64,000 nucleotides of DNA from Kaistia soli DSM 19436 (GTDB lineage Bacteria > Pseudomonadota > Alphaproteobacteria > Rhizobiales > Kaistiaceae): assembly GCF_900129325.1 (NCBI RefSeq), contig NZ_FQUP01000002.1, positions 698,668 through 762,667 on the forward strand. Direction: 5' to 3'. Numbering within the stretch: position 1 is the first letter of the stretch; every line of letters starts with the position of its first letter. The translations under genes and the position numbers were made by a program. This document shows positions 7,287-15,829 of the stretch, one piece after another. The notes below the pieces were generated by a model that was not told the origin of the DNA, ran no database searches, and saw only the letters and a program-made list of their open reading frames with translations.

Positions 7287-8976
7287 GCGGCATGCCCGTC
7301 AGGAAATCGAAGTCCGCGCCCTCGTCGGCTTGCAGGACATGCTGGTCATAAAGGCGGGCATAGCCGCGCGCCGGCGAAGGCTGCGGCGGCGGCAGGTCCG
7401 CCATGCGCCGCTCAAGCTCCGCCGCGTCGATCAGAAGCTCGATCCGCCGCGCCGGCACGTCGAGCCGGATGCGGTCGCCGGTCCTGACGGCGGCCAGCGG
7501 GCCTCCGGCCGCCGCTTCCGGCATGACATGCAGGATCACCGTGCCGAAGGCCGTGCCGCTCATGCGCGCGTCGGAGATCCGCACCATGTCCTTGACGCCC
7601 TGGCGGGCCAGATGGCGCGGGATCGGAATATAGCCAGCCTCGGGCATGCCCGGCGCCCCGCGCGGGCCAGCATTGCGCAGCACCAGTACGTCGTCGGCGG
7701 CGATGCCGAGCGTTTCGTCCTCGAGCCGCTCGGTCATGTCGCGCACCGAATCGAACACCACGGCGCGCCCCTCATGCACCTGCAGTTTCGGATCGGCGGC
7801 CGAATGCTTAATGACGGCGCCGTTGGGCGCCAGATTGCCTGAAAGGACCGCGAGGGCGCCGTCGGCCGAGACCGGGTTGTCGCGGCTTCGGATGATCTGA
7901 TGCTCGTAGCGCGGCGGCAGGTTGGCGACGCAGTCGCGGAGCGTGCCGCCGAAGGCGAGCGGCGCGTCGAGATCGACGACATCGGTGAGTTCTGACAACA
8001 GCCGCGGCACGCCACCGGCCGCGTGGAACTCGCCCATATAGGCGACGCCCGAGGGCTTGAGATCGACGAGGACCGGCACGATCCGGCCGAGGCCGTCGAG
8101 CTCCGCCATGTCGAGCCTGCGCCCGAGCCGCCCATAAATCGCCGCGAGATGCACCACCGCATTGGTCGAGCCGCCGAGCGCCTGCAGGACGGCGAGGCCG
8201 TTGCGCAGCGCCGCCGGCGTCAGCACGTCGGCCGTCGTCACGCCAGCTTCCGCCATGGCGACCGCCACGCGGCCGGTTTCCTCGGCGATGCGGATGCGCT
8301 CCGCCGAGGTGGCGGGCGCCGATCCGGACATCGGCAGCGCCAGCCCCATCGCCTCGACAAGGCAGGCCATTGTGCTGGCCGTCCCCATGACGGTGCAGGT
8401 TCCCACGGAACTTGCCAGGCGGCCATTGATCTCGCCGAGTTCGGCCTCATCCAACTGACCGGCCCGGAATTGACCCCAGAGACGGCGGCAATCGGTGCAG
8501 GCGCCGAGCCGCTCGCCGCGATGATGGCCGGTTTCCATCGGCCCGGTCGGCAGGATGATCGCCGGCACCTCGCTGGAGGCTGCCGCCATGACCTGGGCCG
8601 GGATCGTCTTGTCGCAGCCGCCGATCAGCACGACGGCGTCCATCGGCTGCGCGCGCACCATTTCCTCCGTCTCCATCGCCATCAGGTTGCGAAGGAACAT
8701 CGAGGTCGGCGCGGCGAAGCTCTCGTGGATGGAGATCGTCGGGAACACCATCGGCATGCCGCCGGCCAGCATGATCCCGCGCTTGGCGGCTTCGATCAGC
8801 TGCATGACATTGCCATGGCAGGGATTGTAGTCCGAATAGGTGTTGGCGACGCCGATGATCGGCCGATCCAGGGCATCGTCGGAATAGCCCATCGCCTTGA
8901 TGAAGGCCTTGCGCAGGAACAGCGAGAAGTCCTGGTCGCCATAACTCGTCAGCCGTCTGCGAAGCCCGCGCGTCAC
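7279..8976 (-). CDS. IlvD/Edd-family sugar-acid dehydratase
   Basis: Iron-sulfur dehydratase of about 565 aa. Three conserved Cys (numbered from the chosen start) lie at 53 (DYNPCHGN), 121 (IGGCDKT) and 194 (VGTCTVMG), the usual cluster ligands; ARMSGTAFG holds the C-terminal catalytic Ser region. It converts aldonic acids to 2-keto-3-deoxy acids or dihydroxyacids to keto acids. The local lactonase- and aldolase-like genes favour the sugar-acid role (xylonate, arabinonate or similar) over branched-chain biosynthesis. I prefer the GTG at 8976 because GGGAGA lies about 7 nt upstream; a GTG at 8994 is also open. First gene of the leftward operon, downstream of a GntR-type operator. Confidence 0.87.
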   Translation of the reverse strand: MTRGLRRRLTSYGDQDFSLFLRKAFIKAMGYSDDALDRPIIGVANTYSDYNPCHGNVMQLIEAAKRGIMLAGGMPMVFPTISIHESFAAPTSMFLRNLMAMETEEMVRAQPMDAVVLIGGCDKTIPAQVMAAASSEVPAIILPTGPMETGHHRGERLGACTDCRRLWGQFRAGQLDEAELGEINGRLASSVGTCTVMGTASTMACLVEAMGLALPMSGSAPATSAERIRIAEETGRVAVAMAEAGVTTADVLTPAALRNGLAVLQALGGSTNAVVHLAAIYGRLGRRLDMAELDGLGRIVPVLVDLKPSGVAYMGEFHAAGGVPRLLSELTDVVDLDAPLAFGGTLRDCVANLPPRYEHQIIRSRDNPVSADGALAVLSGNLAPNGAVIKHSAADPKLQVHEGRAVVFDSVRDMTERLEDETLGIAADDVLVLRNAGPRGAPGMPEAGYIPIPRHLARQGVKDMVRISDARMSGTAFGTVILHVMPEAAAGGPLAAVRTGDRIRLDVPARRIELLIDAAELERRMADLPPPQPSPARGYARLYDQHVLQADEGADFDFLTGMPHG

Positions 8977-9037
8977 CCTCGATCTCCCTTGCACGGATCA
9001 CCGCGATCGCGTCGGGTCATTCCTACAGGGGTGGCGT

Positions 9038-9053
9038 TTATTGTCAATAATGA
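9038..9053. promoter_or_regulatory. GntR-type operator, site 1
   Basis: TTATTGTCAATAATGA, whose first 13 bases form a perfect dyad (TTATTG-T-CAATAA). It sits 60 bp upstream of the dehydratase start. Its 13-mer TTGTCAATAATGA recurs exactly at 12619, upstream of the GH39 gene, so it is probably bound by the local GntR regulator. Confidence 0.7.
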
Positions 9054-9160
9054 TCAGCTGTATCGATGAGCTGCGAAGCGAAGGCTGATCGTTTTCTCCT
9101 TTCAAAATCGTTGAATCGGCTCTAGTTTAAAGGACAAACGGACGCGGTTGGGCGCAGAAA

Positions 9161-9170
9161 TTATTGACAA
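9161..9170. promoter_or_regulatory. GntR-type operator, site 2
   Basis: TTATTGACAA, a 10-base match to the reverse complement of site 1, directly in front of the ribosome site of the oxidoreductase gene. Together with site 1 it brackets the divergent promoter. Confidence 0.55.
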
Positions 9171-9184
9171 GAGCGAGGTGGATC

Positions 9185-10204
9185 GTGCGGGTTGGCATGG
9201 TGGGCGCAGGCTGGGTCACTCAGTATCATCTGCCGGGATGGGCGGCGGTCGATGGTGCGGATGTGGTCGCGATCTGCGATCCCGACGGCGAGGCCGCTTC
9301 TGATCGCGCGCGCGCCTTCGGCATTGGAGCGCAGTTCGACACGATCGAAGCGATGCTGGATGGCGCGGAGCTCGACGCGCTCGACATCTGTTCGCCGCGG
9401 CCGCTTCACGCCCCGCATGTGCGGGCTGGCGCGGCGCGTGGCCTGGCGCTGCTCTGCCAGAAGCCGCTCGGCGTCGATCTTGGCGAGGCCGAAGCGCTGG
9501 TGGCCGACACGGAGGGCCGCGCCCGCCTGATGGTGCATGAGAATTGGCGCTTCCGCCCCTATTATCGCCGGCTCGCCGCCTGGCTGCGCGAGGGCGTCGT
9601 GGGCGACATCGTCTCCATCCGCTTCGAGTTTCATTCGAGCGGCATGCTGCCCGGGCCGGATGGTGCGCGGCCGGCGCTCGTCCGCCAGCCCTTTTTCCGT
9701 TCACTCGATAGACTGCTGGTGATGGAAGTGCTGATCCATCACCTCGATACGCTGCGCTTCCTGTTCGGCGAGTTTGACATGGTCACGGCTCGCCTTGGGC
9801 GAAGCAACAGCGAGATCATCGGCGAGGACAGCGCCATCCTGACGCTTTCCCGGCGCGGCGATGGCGTGCCGCTCTCGATCTCCGGCAATCTGGCGGTGCA
9901 TGGCGCACCGCCAGCACCGATCGATCGCCTCAGCATCTATGGCTCGAAGGGAACGATCCTTCTGGAAGATGCGGATCTCCGCCTCGTCGGCGCAGAGCTG
10001 CGGCACGCGCCGTTCGATGCGCGCGAAAGCTATCAGGCGGCCTATGGCGCCGCGATCCGGCACTTCGTAGAACAGACGCGGTCGGGCGCGCCCTATGAGA
10101 CCAGCCCGCAAGATAATCTTGAAACGTTGCGGCTGGTCGAGCGAGCGTACACGCTTAGCGGATTCGAGGCGTGCGCATCCGCGGCATCGCCGCAACTGGC
10201 ATGA
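9185..10204 (+). CDS. Gfo/Idh/MocA-family oxidoreductase
   Basis: NAD(P)-dependent sugar or polyol dehydrogenase-like protein, 339 aa. The N-terminal Rossmann motif is VGMVGAGWVTQYH; the cofactor-domain motif normally EKP reads QKP; IHHLDTLRF carries the catalytic-site His of the C-terminal domain. The GTG at 9185 is chosen because GAGGTGG lies just upstream and the protein then starts exactly at the beta strand; a TTG at 9164 is possible but would overlap the operator. It is divergent from the dehydratase operon and 12 bp upstream of the GntR gene. It may oxidise the sugar to the lactone that the hydrolase opens; this order is inferred. Confidence 0.85.
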   Translation: MRVGMVGAGWVTQYHLPGWAAVDGADVVAICDPDGEAASDRARAFGIGAQFDTIEAMLDGAELDALDICSPRPLHAPHVRAGAARGLALLCQKPLGVDLGEAEALVADTEGRARLMVHENWRFRPYYRRLAAWLREGVVGDIVSIRFEFHSSGMLPGPDGARPALVRQPFFRSLDRLLVMEVLIHHLDTLRFLFGEFDMVTARLGRSNSEIIGEDSAILTLSRRGDGVPLSISGNLAVHGAPPAPIDRLSIYGSKGTILLEDADLRLVGAELRHAPFDARESYQAAYGAAIRHFVEQTRSGAPYETSPQDNLETLRLVERAYTLSGFEACASAASPQLA

Positions 10205-10216
10205 ACCCGGCATCGG

Positions 10217-10888
10217 ATGGCAAGCATGATCGATCTTGAGGTTCCCCCCGGCGACGAACACGAGGATATCCGTATCGTCCGGGCGCTCGAAGAGGACATC
10301 ATTTTCGGGCGGCTGGCGCCGGGCGCGCGCCTGACCGAGGATTCGCTGCTGTCGCGCTTCCCGGTGACGCGCCATTTCGTCCGCCAGGCGCTGGTGCAGC
10401 TCGAGCAGATGGGCATCATCGTCCGGGAGCGGAACAAGGGCGCCACCGTCCGCTCGCTGACCCCGTCCGAGGTGCGGCAGATCTATGATGTGCGCGAACT
10501 GATTCAGCGTCAGGCGGCGCTTCTGATCCCGCTGCCGGCGCCGCACAGCCTCATCGAGACGCTTCTGGCCATTCACAAGGAGCATGGCGAGCATATCGAG
10601 AACGGCTATCTGCGCGGCGTGCACGAGACCAATGACCGCTTCCATCTCACGCTGTTCGGCGCTTGCGGCAATAAATATCTCGTGCAGTCGATCGAGCTTT
10701 ATATGCGCTACAGCCTGCCGGTGCGCGCCAACTCGATGTCCGACCGCGCGGCGCTCGACATCTCGCACAGCCACCACAGGCTCATGATCGACATGCTGTC
10801 CGGCCGCGACAACTGGGTGCTGGCGCAGCTCTGTGTGGATCACCTTCAGCCGAGCAAGCGGCGCTATATCGAATTGGTCGAAAAGTGA
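10217..10888 (+). CDS. GntR-family regulator, FCD subfamily
   Basis: DNA-binding regulator of 223 aa. Residues about 14-80 form the GntR winged helix (ALEEDIIFGRLAPGARL then TRHFVRQALVQLEQMG). The rest is the all-helical FCD ligand domain, with DVRELIQRQAAL and the His-containing ETNDRFH and SHHRLM segments that usually bind a metal and a small acid. It is co-transcribed with the oxidoreductase. TTGTC(A/G)ATAA-type sites lie in both divergent promoters nearby, so it most likely controls the dehydratase operon, its own unit, GH39 and the ABC transporter, with a sugar acid as effector. Confidence 0.9.
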   Translation: MASMIDLEVPPGDEHEDIRIVRALEEDIIFGRLAPGARLTEDSLLSRFPVTRHFVRQALVQLEQMGIIVRERNKGATVRSLTPSEVRQIYDVRELIQRQAALLIPLPAPHSLIETLLAIHKEHGEHIENGYLRGVHETNDRFHLTLFGACGNKYLVQSIELYMRYSLPVRANSMSDRAALDISHSHHRLMIDMLSGRDNWVLAQLCVDHLQPSKRRYIELVEK

Positions 10889-10922
10889 TCGCGCCCGCCG
10901 GGGAGGGCGGCGGGCGCGATCA
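10886..10922. terminator. Bidirectional hairpin terminator
   Basis: Perfect 14-bp inverted repeat (TGATCGCGCCCGCC and its complement) around a 9-nt loop. It begins at the GntR stop codon and ends 10 bp before the GH39 stop, in a convergent gap. There is no U-tract. Confidence 0.75.
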
Positions 10923-10931
10923 GGTTCCGCA

Positions 10932-12530
10932 TCAGTAGTCGATGCGGAACAGCGACACGCCCTGGCGCGGGAGGTCTGTCGCGAGAGTAAGGACGCCGTC
11001 GGCCGTCACGGTGCGTGTTTCCAGCACCGCGAGCTTCCCGGCGGCTTCGAGCCGCTCGTAATCGGCGCCCGTGACCGTCTGCGGCGAGCCCATCTTCTGC
11101 CACACGCCGAACGCGTTCGAATGGTCCTTGTCCATCCGGTAATGGGTGAGGCGATGACTGCCGGGACGCAGATTGGCGAGCGCCAGTGTCACCGTGGCGG
11201 CGCCGTCCTCGATATCGTCGTCGTGATAGTTCCATACGAGAACGCTGACGCCGCGCGCGTCGCGCGTCGCGACGGCATTGACGTCCGGCGTGTCGCGCAC
11301 GCCATGCAGCATGATGTCCTCGATGGCTACCGCGTGGTCGCTCTTCGTCTCGATCCATTCGCCGCCGAGCTTACCGAGCATGCGGAAGCCGTTGAGCACC
11401 GCCTTGTCGACGCCATTGGTCGCAAGGTCGCGGAAGCCGTCGAACCAGGGCTGGTCCTCGAACAGGAAGGCCCAGGTGACGGCGCCCTCGATCTCGACGC
11501 CTGCGCGCTTGGACAGCTCATAGGTCCGGATCATGCTCTCGACGACATAGGCGCCGTAGAGCGGGCCGTTGCGATAGCCGTTCTGCGGGTGCACCCGCGC
11601 CGAGCAGGCCGCGCATCCCTCGGGGTCGGACTCGCCGATGACGGTCGGCAGATGGCGCAGCGTCGGGAACTCGTTGACGATGGCGAGGTTCGCCTCGATG
11701 TCGCGCAGCTGCTTGTGCAGGCCCATGCGGACGTGATCCTGCCAGACCACCGGATTGCCCTTGGCATGGAAGGCGATGAAGTCGATCGGCGTGTCGGTGT
11801 CGACGATGAACTGCAGGAACGCGCGGAGGAAAGTCTGGGCCTTCGGGTTGTTGAAGGCGCCGCAGGTGTGCGGCCCGCCGACCCGGACGCCGGGCAACGC
11901 ATCCTTGAGGGCGCGGGCGGTGACCGCATACATCGCGCAGAATTCCTCGACCGTGCCCTTCCAGTAGTGGCCGTCCGGCTCGTTCCACACTTCCCAAGGC
12001 CAGCCGCGGACGACGTCTTCGCCATACCGGTCGGCAAGGTGGCGCGCCCAGGCATGGACGAGGTCGCCCCACTTCTTGAGGTCTTTCGGCGGTGAAGCCC
12101 AGCCGGTCATGATCGTCGCGTAGCGGTCCTCGAGCGACCAGCTGTGGCGATAGGGGCCGGGGTCGGTGGAGAGCGCTTCCGGCATGAAGCCGACCTGTAC
12201 GAGCGGGATGTTCCCAGCCTCGACATAGGCATCGAAGATGCGGTCCATGATGGTCCAGTCATAGACCGGATTGCCACCGGCATCCTCGGTATAGGCGTTG
12301 GTCGATCCCCATTTGAGCGAATAGGTGCCATCGCCCGAGGTGAGGAGGTTATGCGTGCGTACGCGCACCGGCTCGGGGCTGAGCTCGGTCAGTTCCTTGA
12401 GCAGTTTCTTGCCATTGGCGGTGTCAGTGTAGTTCGGCTCGTCATAGCCGAACCAGTTCCACAACGGCTTGTAGGCGCCGCGCGACTCGGCAGCGTCGAC
12501 GTCGATCCTGACGTCATAAGTCTTGGTCAT
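10932..12530 (-). CDS. Glycoside hydrolase family 39 (beta-xylosidase type)
   Basis: Retaining glycosidase of 532 aa. The TIM-barrel acid/base is Glu184 in WPWEVWNEPDGHYW, and the nucleophile candidate is Glu300 in TVIGESDPEG; a C-terminal beta domain follows. No signal peptide, so it acts in the cytoplasm on imported oligosaccharides or xylosides. The start is ATG 12530, preceded by GGTGGAG; a longer frame reaches 12599 but lacks a ribosome site and would run into the operator region. It is divergent from the peptide-type ABC transporter and shares TTGTC(A/G)ATAA operators with the dehydratase locus. Alpha-iduronidase is the other GH39 activity and is less likely here. Confidence 0.88.
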   Translation of the reverse strand: MTKTYDVRIDVDAAESRGAYKPLWNWFGYDEPNYTDTANGKKLLKELTELSPEPVRVRTHNLLTSGDGTYSLKWGSTNAYTEDAGGNPVYDWTIMDRIFDAYVEAGNIPLVQVGFMPEALSTDPGPYRHSWSLEDRYATIMTGWASPPKDLKKWGDLVHAWARHLADRYGEDVVRGWPWEVWNEPDGHYWKGTVEEFCAMYAVTARALKDALPGVRVGGPHTCGAFNNPKAQTFLRAFLQFIVDTDTPIDFIAFHAKGNPVVWQDHVRMGLHKQLRDIEANLAIVNEFPTLRHLPTVIGESDPEGCAACSARVHPQNGYRNGPLYGAYVVESMIRTYELSKRAGVEIEGAVTWAFLFEDQPWFDGFRDLATNGVDKAVLNGFRMLGKLGGEWIETKSDHAVAIEDIMLHGVRDTPDVNAVATRDARGVSVLVWNYHDDDIEDGAATVTLALANLRPGSHRLTHYRMDKDHSNAFGVWQKMGSPQTVTGADYERLEAAGKLAVLETRTVTADGVLTLATDLPRQGVSLFRIDY

Positions 12531-12618
12531 CGGTGCTCCACCCTTGGCCGTCGGTTTTGAGGAAGGATCGGCCCGCAGGCGCTGATCGTCGGCACGCACG
12601 CTAACCCGGTCACTGTTT

Positions 12619-12631
12619 TTGTCAATAATGA
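12619..12631. promoter_or_regulatory. GntR-type operator, site 3
   Basis: TTGTCAATAATGA, identical over 13 bases to site 1 at 9041-9053, lying 89 bp upstream of the GH39 start. Confidence 0.7.
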
Positions 12632-12693
12632 AATCCCGATCGCACTAAGCCTTCGCGGATTTCCGCAGCAATGCGGCGGAGAAATCTGGTGCT

Positions 12694-12704
12694 TTGTCGA
12701 TAAT
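12694..12704. promoter_or_regulatory. GntR-type operator, site 4
   Basis: TTGTCGATAAT, a one-base variant of the shared motif, in the middle of the GH39/ABC transporter divergent region. Confidence 0.6.
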
Positions 12705-12726
12705 CCGGTTGCTCTCACGTTGGAAA

Positions 12727-12737
12727 TTGTCGATAAC
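12727..12737. promoter_or_regulatory. GntR-type operator, site 5
   Basis: TTGTCGATAAC, 33 bp (about three helical turns) from site 4 and in the same orientation, 119 bp before the transporter gene. The even phasing suggests co-operative binding. Confidence 0.6.
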
Positions 12738-12855
12738 AGGGGGCGAGCCGGGTCGTGGAGGAGCCTGCGATGGCCGGACATCGAGGACGCGTCGTGTCGG
12801 CCGCAGAGCCGGCTGGGCGTCAGGCCTGCGCGTGCGGGCATGAGGAGGAACGACA

Positions 12856-14760
12856 ATGCTGTTCAAGAATCTGCTCGCGGCAATCCTTCTGACCGCCGCG
12901 TCCGTCCTGCCGGCTGGCGCCCAGGACTTCATCGCCGGCATTCCGCGCAACGAGACGCTGATCGTCCAGGGCCCACCGGCGCAGAATGCCGAATGGTTCA
13001 ATCTGTGGGCACCCGGCGGCGGCGCGAGCAATGACGGCCTGCAGCAGCTGACCGCGGACACCTTCTGGTTCATCAATCCCGATGGAACCGGCGACCAGGC
13101 CTGGACGAACGCCCTCGCGGCGGATCGGCCGCAGTACAATGCCGACTTCACCGAGATGACCGTGAAGCTGAAGGACGGCATCTTCTGGAGCGACGGCGTT
13201 CCCTTCACGGCCGACGACGTCGTCTACACGGTCGAGACGCAGATCGCCCATCCGGGCATGGGCTGGAGCGCGCCGTTCACGGTCAATGTGGATCGCGTCG
13301 AGGCGACCGATCCGCATACGGTGGTATTTCATCTGAAGGCGCCGAACTCGCGCTTCCACACGCTGTTCACGGTGCGCTGGAACGCCGCCTGGATCATGCC
13401 GAAGCATGTCTTCGAGAAGGTCGCCGACCCGCTCGGCTTCAATAACAATCCGCCCGTCTCGCTCTCGGCCTATGTGCTGCAGAGCTATGACAAGGCCGGC
13501 AACTGGGCGATCTGGAAGCTGCGCGATGATTGGCAGCGGACGTCGATCGGCATGGGGCTCAAGGAGCCGCCGCAGGTCAAATATGTCGTCTATCGCAATG
13601 CCGGCAATCCCGATGCCCGCGTCATCGAGCAGCTCAATCACAATCTCGACGTCATCAACGACATCGCGCCGGAGGGCATGTTCACCATCGCCCGCAAGGC
13701 CGGTGACAACATGGCCGCGTGGTTCCCGGGCTTCCCGTTCGCCCATCCCGATCCGACGCTGCCTTCCGTCCTCTTCAATCACCAGGTCAAGCCGTTCGAC
13801 AATGCCGATGTCCGCTGGGCGCTGGCACTGATGATCGACATCCGTTCTGTTGCCATGGGCGCCTATCGCGGCGCTGCCAACCTTGCCGCGCTCTCGACCC
13901 CGCCGACCGGCATCGCGGTGCCGGACTATTACGAACCGATGCAGGATTGGCTGCAGGGCTTCGAGCTCAATACCGGCACGCGGACCATCAAGCCCTACGA
14001 CCCGACGATCGCCGAGCAAGTCGCAGCGCTGGTTCGCCCACAATGGGGCGAGAGCATTCCAAGCGATCCGGCCAAGCTGAAGACCATGTTCGGCTTCGGC
14101 TGGTGGAAGCAGGATGTCCAGGCGGCCACGGAGCTGCTGCAGAAGGCCGGCTTCACCAAGCAGGGCAACCAGTGGATGATGCCCGACGGGAAGCCGTTCG
14201 CGATCCGTCTGATGGTCGAGGGCGACAACATCCCGACGCTGGCCCGCGCCGGCACCATCATCGCCCAGCAATGGTCGATGCAGGGCATCAAGACGACGGT
14301 GGACGTCGCGGGGCCGACCAACGGCCAGCGCCTCGGCGCCGGCGATTTCGAGGCGGCGATCTACTGGAGCGTCGAGACCTGGGGCGGCCACCCCGATCTC
14401 TCCTTCTTCCTCGACAGCTACGACTCGGCCTATATCGCCGCGCCGGGCAAGACGCAGCCGCCGCGCAACCTGCAGCGCTGGAAGAGCGACAAGCTCGACG
14501 CGATCATTGCCGAAAATCGCAAGATCGCGTTCGACTCGCCGAAGGTCATCGAGCTGGGTCGTGACTATCTGAAGCTGGCCGTCGAAGAGATGCCCTTCAT
14601 TCCGCTGATGGCCTACAACAAGTTCGCGCCCTTCGACACGACCTACTGGACCGGCTATCCGAGCGCTGCTGATCCATACGCCGCATCGGGACCGTTCTGG
14701 TCGAACCTGCGCTACATGATCGTCGCGCTGAAGCAGAACCCGAACGCGCCGAAGCCCTGA
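12856..14760 (+). CDS. ABC transporter substrate-binding protein, SBP_bac_5 (dipeptide/oligopeptide class)
   Basis: Periplasmic binding protein of 634 aa. A signal peptide is clear: MLFKNLLAAILL...PAGAQDF, cleaved near residue 23. The mature part has the family 5 fold with the segment LTVKLKDGIFWSDGVPFTADDVVYT-like (key words: KDGIFWSDG, FTADDVVY). This class binds peptides but also oligosaccharides and xyloglucan/cello-oligomers. Its place opposite a GH39 glycosidase under shared operators favours an oligosaccharide ligand. It heads a five-gene operon with a hairpin before the permeases, which would keep binding protein in excess. Confidence 0.92.
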   Translation: MLFKNLLAAILLTAASVLPAGAQDFIAGIPRNETLIVQGPPAQNAEWFNLWAPGGGASNDGLQQLTADTFWFINPDGTGDQAWTNALAADRPQYNADFTEMTVKLKDGIFWSDGVPFTADDVVYTVETQIAHPGMGWSAPFTVNVDRVEATDPHTVVFHLKAPNSRFHTLFTVRWNAAWIMPKHVFEKVADPLGFNNNPPVSLSAYVLQSYDKAGNWAIWKLRDDWQRTSIGMGLKEPPQVKYVVYRNAGNPDARVIEQLNHNLDVINDIAPEGMFTIARKAGDNMAAWFPGFPFAHPDPTLPSVLFNHQVKPFDNADVRWALALMIDIRSVAMGAYRGAANLAALSTPPTGIAVPDYYEPMQDWLQGFELNTGTRTIKPYDPTIAEQVAALVRPQWGESIPSDPAKLKTMFGFGWWKQDVQAATELLQKAGFTKQGNQWMMPDGKPFAIRLMVEGDNIPTLARAGTIIAQQWSMQGIKTTVDVAGPTNGQRLGAGDFEAAIYWSVETWGGHPDLSFFLDSYDSAYIAAPGKTQPPRNLQRWKSDKLDAIIAENRKIAFDSPKVIELGRDYLKLAVEEMPFIPLMAYNKFAPFDTTYWTGYPSAADPYAASGPFWSNLRYMIVALKQNPNAPKP

Positions 14761-14768
14761 CCGCTCAG

Positions 14769-14794
14769 GCGGGCGCGGCGAAGGTCGCGCCCGC
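14769..14794 (+). terminator. Intra-operon hairpin after the binding-protein gene
   Basis: Perfect 9-bp stem GCGGGCGCG/CGCGCCCGC with an 8-nt loop in the 62-bp gap before the first permease. Such hairpins partly terminate or protect upstream mRNA so binding protein exceeds permease. Confidence 0.6.
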
Positions 14795-14822
14795 ATCCCC
14801 TTGCCGACAAAGTGGATCGCAG

Positions 14823-15827
14823 ATGGACGGCTTTGCCAAATATCTCGCCCGGCGCTTTCTCCAGTTCATCCTCGTGATCTTCCTGGGCGTGTCGCTGGCC
14901 TTCCTCATCACGCATCTCTCGCCCGTCGATCCGGTCGAGCAATCCGTGTCGTTGATGACGAATTTCGGTGCGACCGATCCGCGATCGGTGGCGCTTCTCC
15001 GCGAGGCCCTGTCAGAACTCTATGGGCTGCAGGGTTCGTTCTTCGAGCAGTATCTCGCCTTCTGGGGCCGCGTGCTGCATGGCGATTTCGGTCCGTCGCT
15101 GTCGTCCTTCCCGACCCCCGTGATGTCGCTGATCATGGGCGCGCTGCCCTGGACGGTCGGATTGCTGACGTTGTCGGTGCTCATCTCGTGGTGCCTCGGC
15201 AACCTCCTCGGCGCGCTGGCCGGCTATTTCCGTTCCAATCTGCTGTTGAAGCTCTCGGGCGCCGCCGTCATGGCGCTGCATCCGGTGCCAGCCTATATCG
15301 TCGGTCTGCTGCTGCTCCTGACTTTCGGCTTTGTCTGGCCGGTGCTGCCGATCTCGGGCGGCGCGCAGATGAACCTGCAGCCGGGTTTCAGCCTCGCCTT
15401 TGTCGGCTCGGTCATCGTGCATGGGCTGCTGCCGGCGCTTACGCTCGTCCTTGTCGGCATCGGCAGCTGGTTCATCTCGATGCGCTCGCTCGTTTCCAAC
15501 ATCGTCACCGACGATCACGTCGTCTATGCCGAGCTCGGCGGCGTCTCGTCGGGGACGATCTTCAGCCAGTATGTCGCGCGCAACGCGCTGCTGCCGCAGC
15601 TGACCGGATTGGCCCTTTCTCTCGGCAATGTGTTCGGCGGCGCCGTGATCACCGAATTCCTGTTCAATTATCCGGGCGTCGGCAGGCTGCTGATCCAGGG
15701 CATCTACAGCGGCGACTACAGCCTGGTGCTCGGCGTCACCACGATGTCGATCGTCGCGGTGGCTGTCGCGGTCTTCGTCATCGATCTCCTCTACCCGCTC
15801 ATCGATCCACGCGTGAGGCTCGGCTGA
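14823..15827 (+). CDS. ABC transporter permease, DppB-like
   Basis: Inner-membrane permease of 334 aa with the usual six segments of DppB/OppB. The first is at residues 11-31 (RFLQFILVIFLGVSLAFLI-type). The EAA-like coupling loop is around YAELGGVSSGTIFSQYVARNALLP, and the segment FNYPGVGRLL precedes the last helices, as in the family. It is followed 2 bp later by the second permease. It forms the transmembrane pore with DppC and imports the ligand delivered by the binding protein upstream. Confidence 0.92.
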   Translation: MDGFAKYLARRFLQFILVIFLGVSLAFLITHLSPVDPVEQSVSLMTNFGATDPRSVALLREALSELYGLQGSFFEQYLAFWGRVLHGDFGPSLSSFPTPVMSLIMGALPWTVGLLTLSVLISWCLGNLLGALAGYFRSNLLLKLSGAAVMALHPVPAYIVGLLLLLTFGFVWPVLPISGGAQMNLQPGFSLAFVGSVIVHGLLPALTLVLVGIGSWFISMRSLVSNIVTDDHVVYAELGGVSSGTIFSQYVARNALLPQLTGLALSLGNVFGGAVITEFLFNYPGVGRLLIQGIYSGDYSLVLGVTTMSIVAVAVAVFVIDLLYPLIDPRVRLG

Positions 15828-15829
15828 CC

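Noticed and set aside
5643-7487. Plus-strand open frame of more than 600 codons
   Set aside because: Opposite the aldolase and amidohydrolase, whose catalytic residues are intact; no domain in the plus frame.
12820-14796. Long minus-strand open frame opposite the SBP_bac_5 gene
   Set aside because: Composition is shadow-like and the plus strand has a clear signal peptide and family match.
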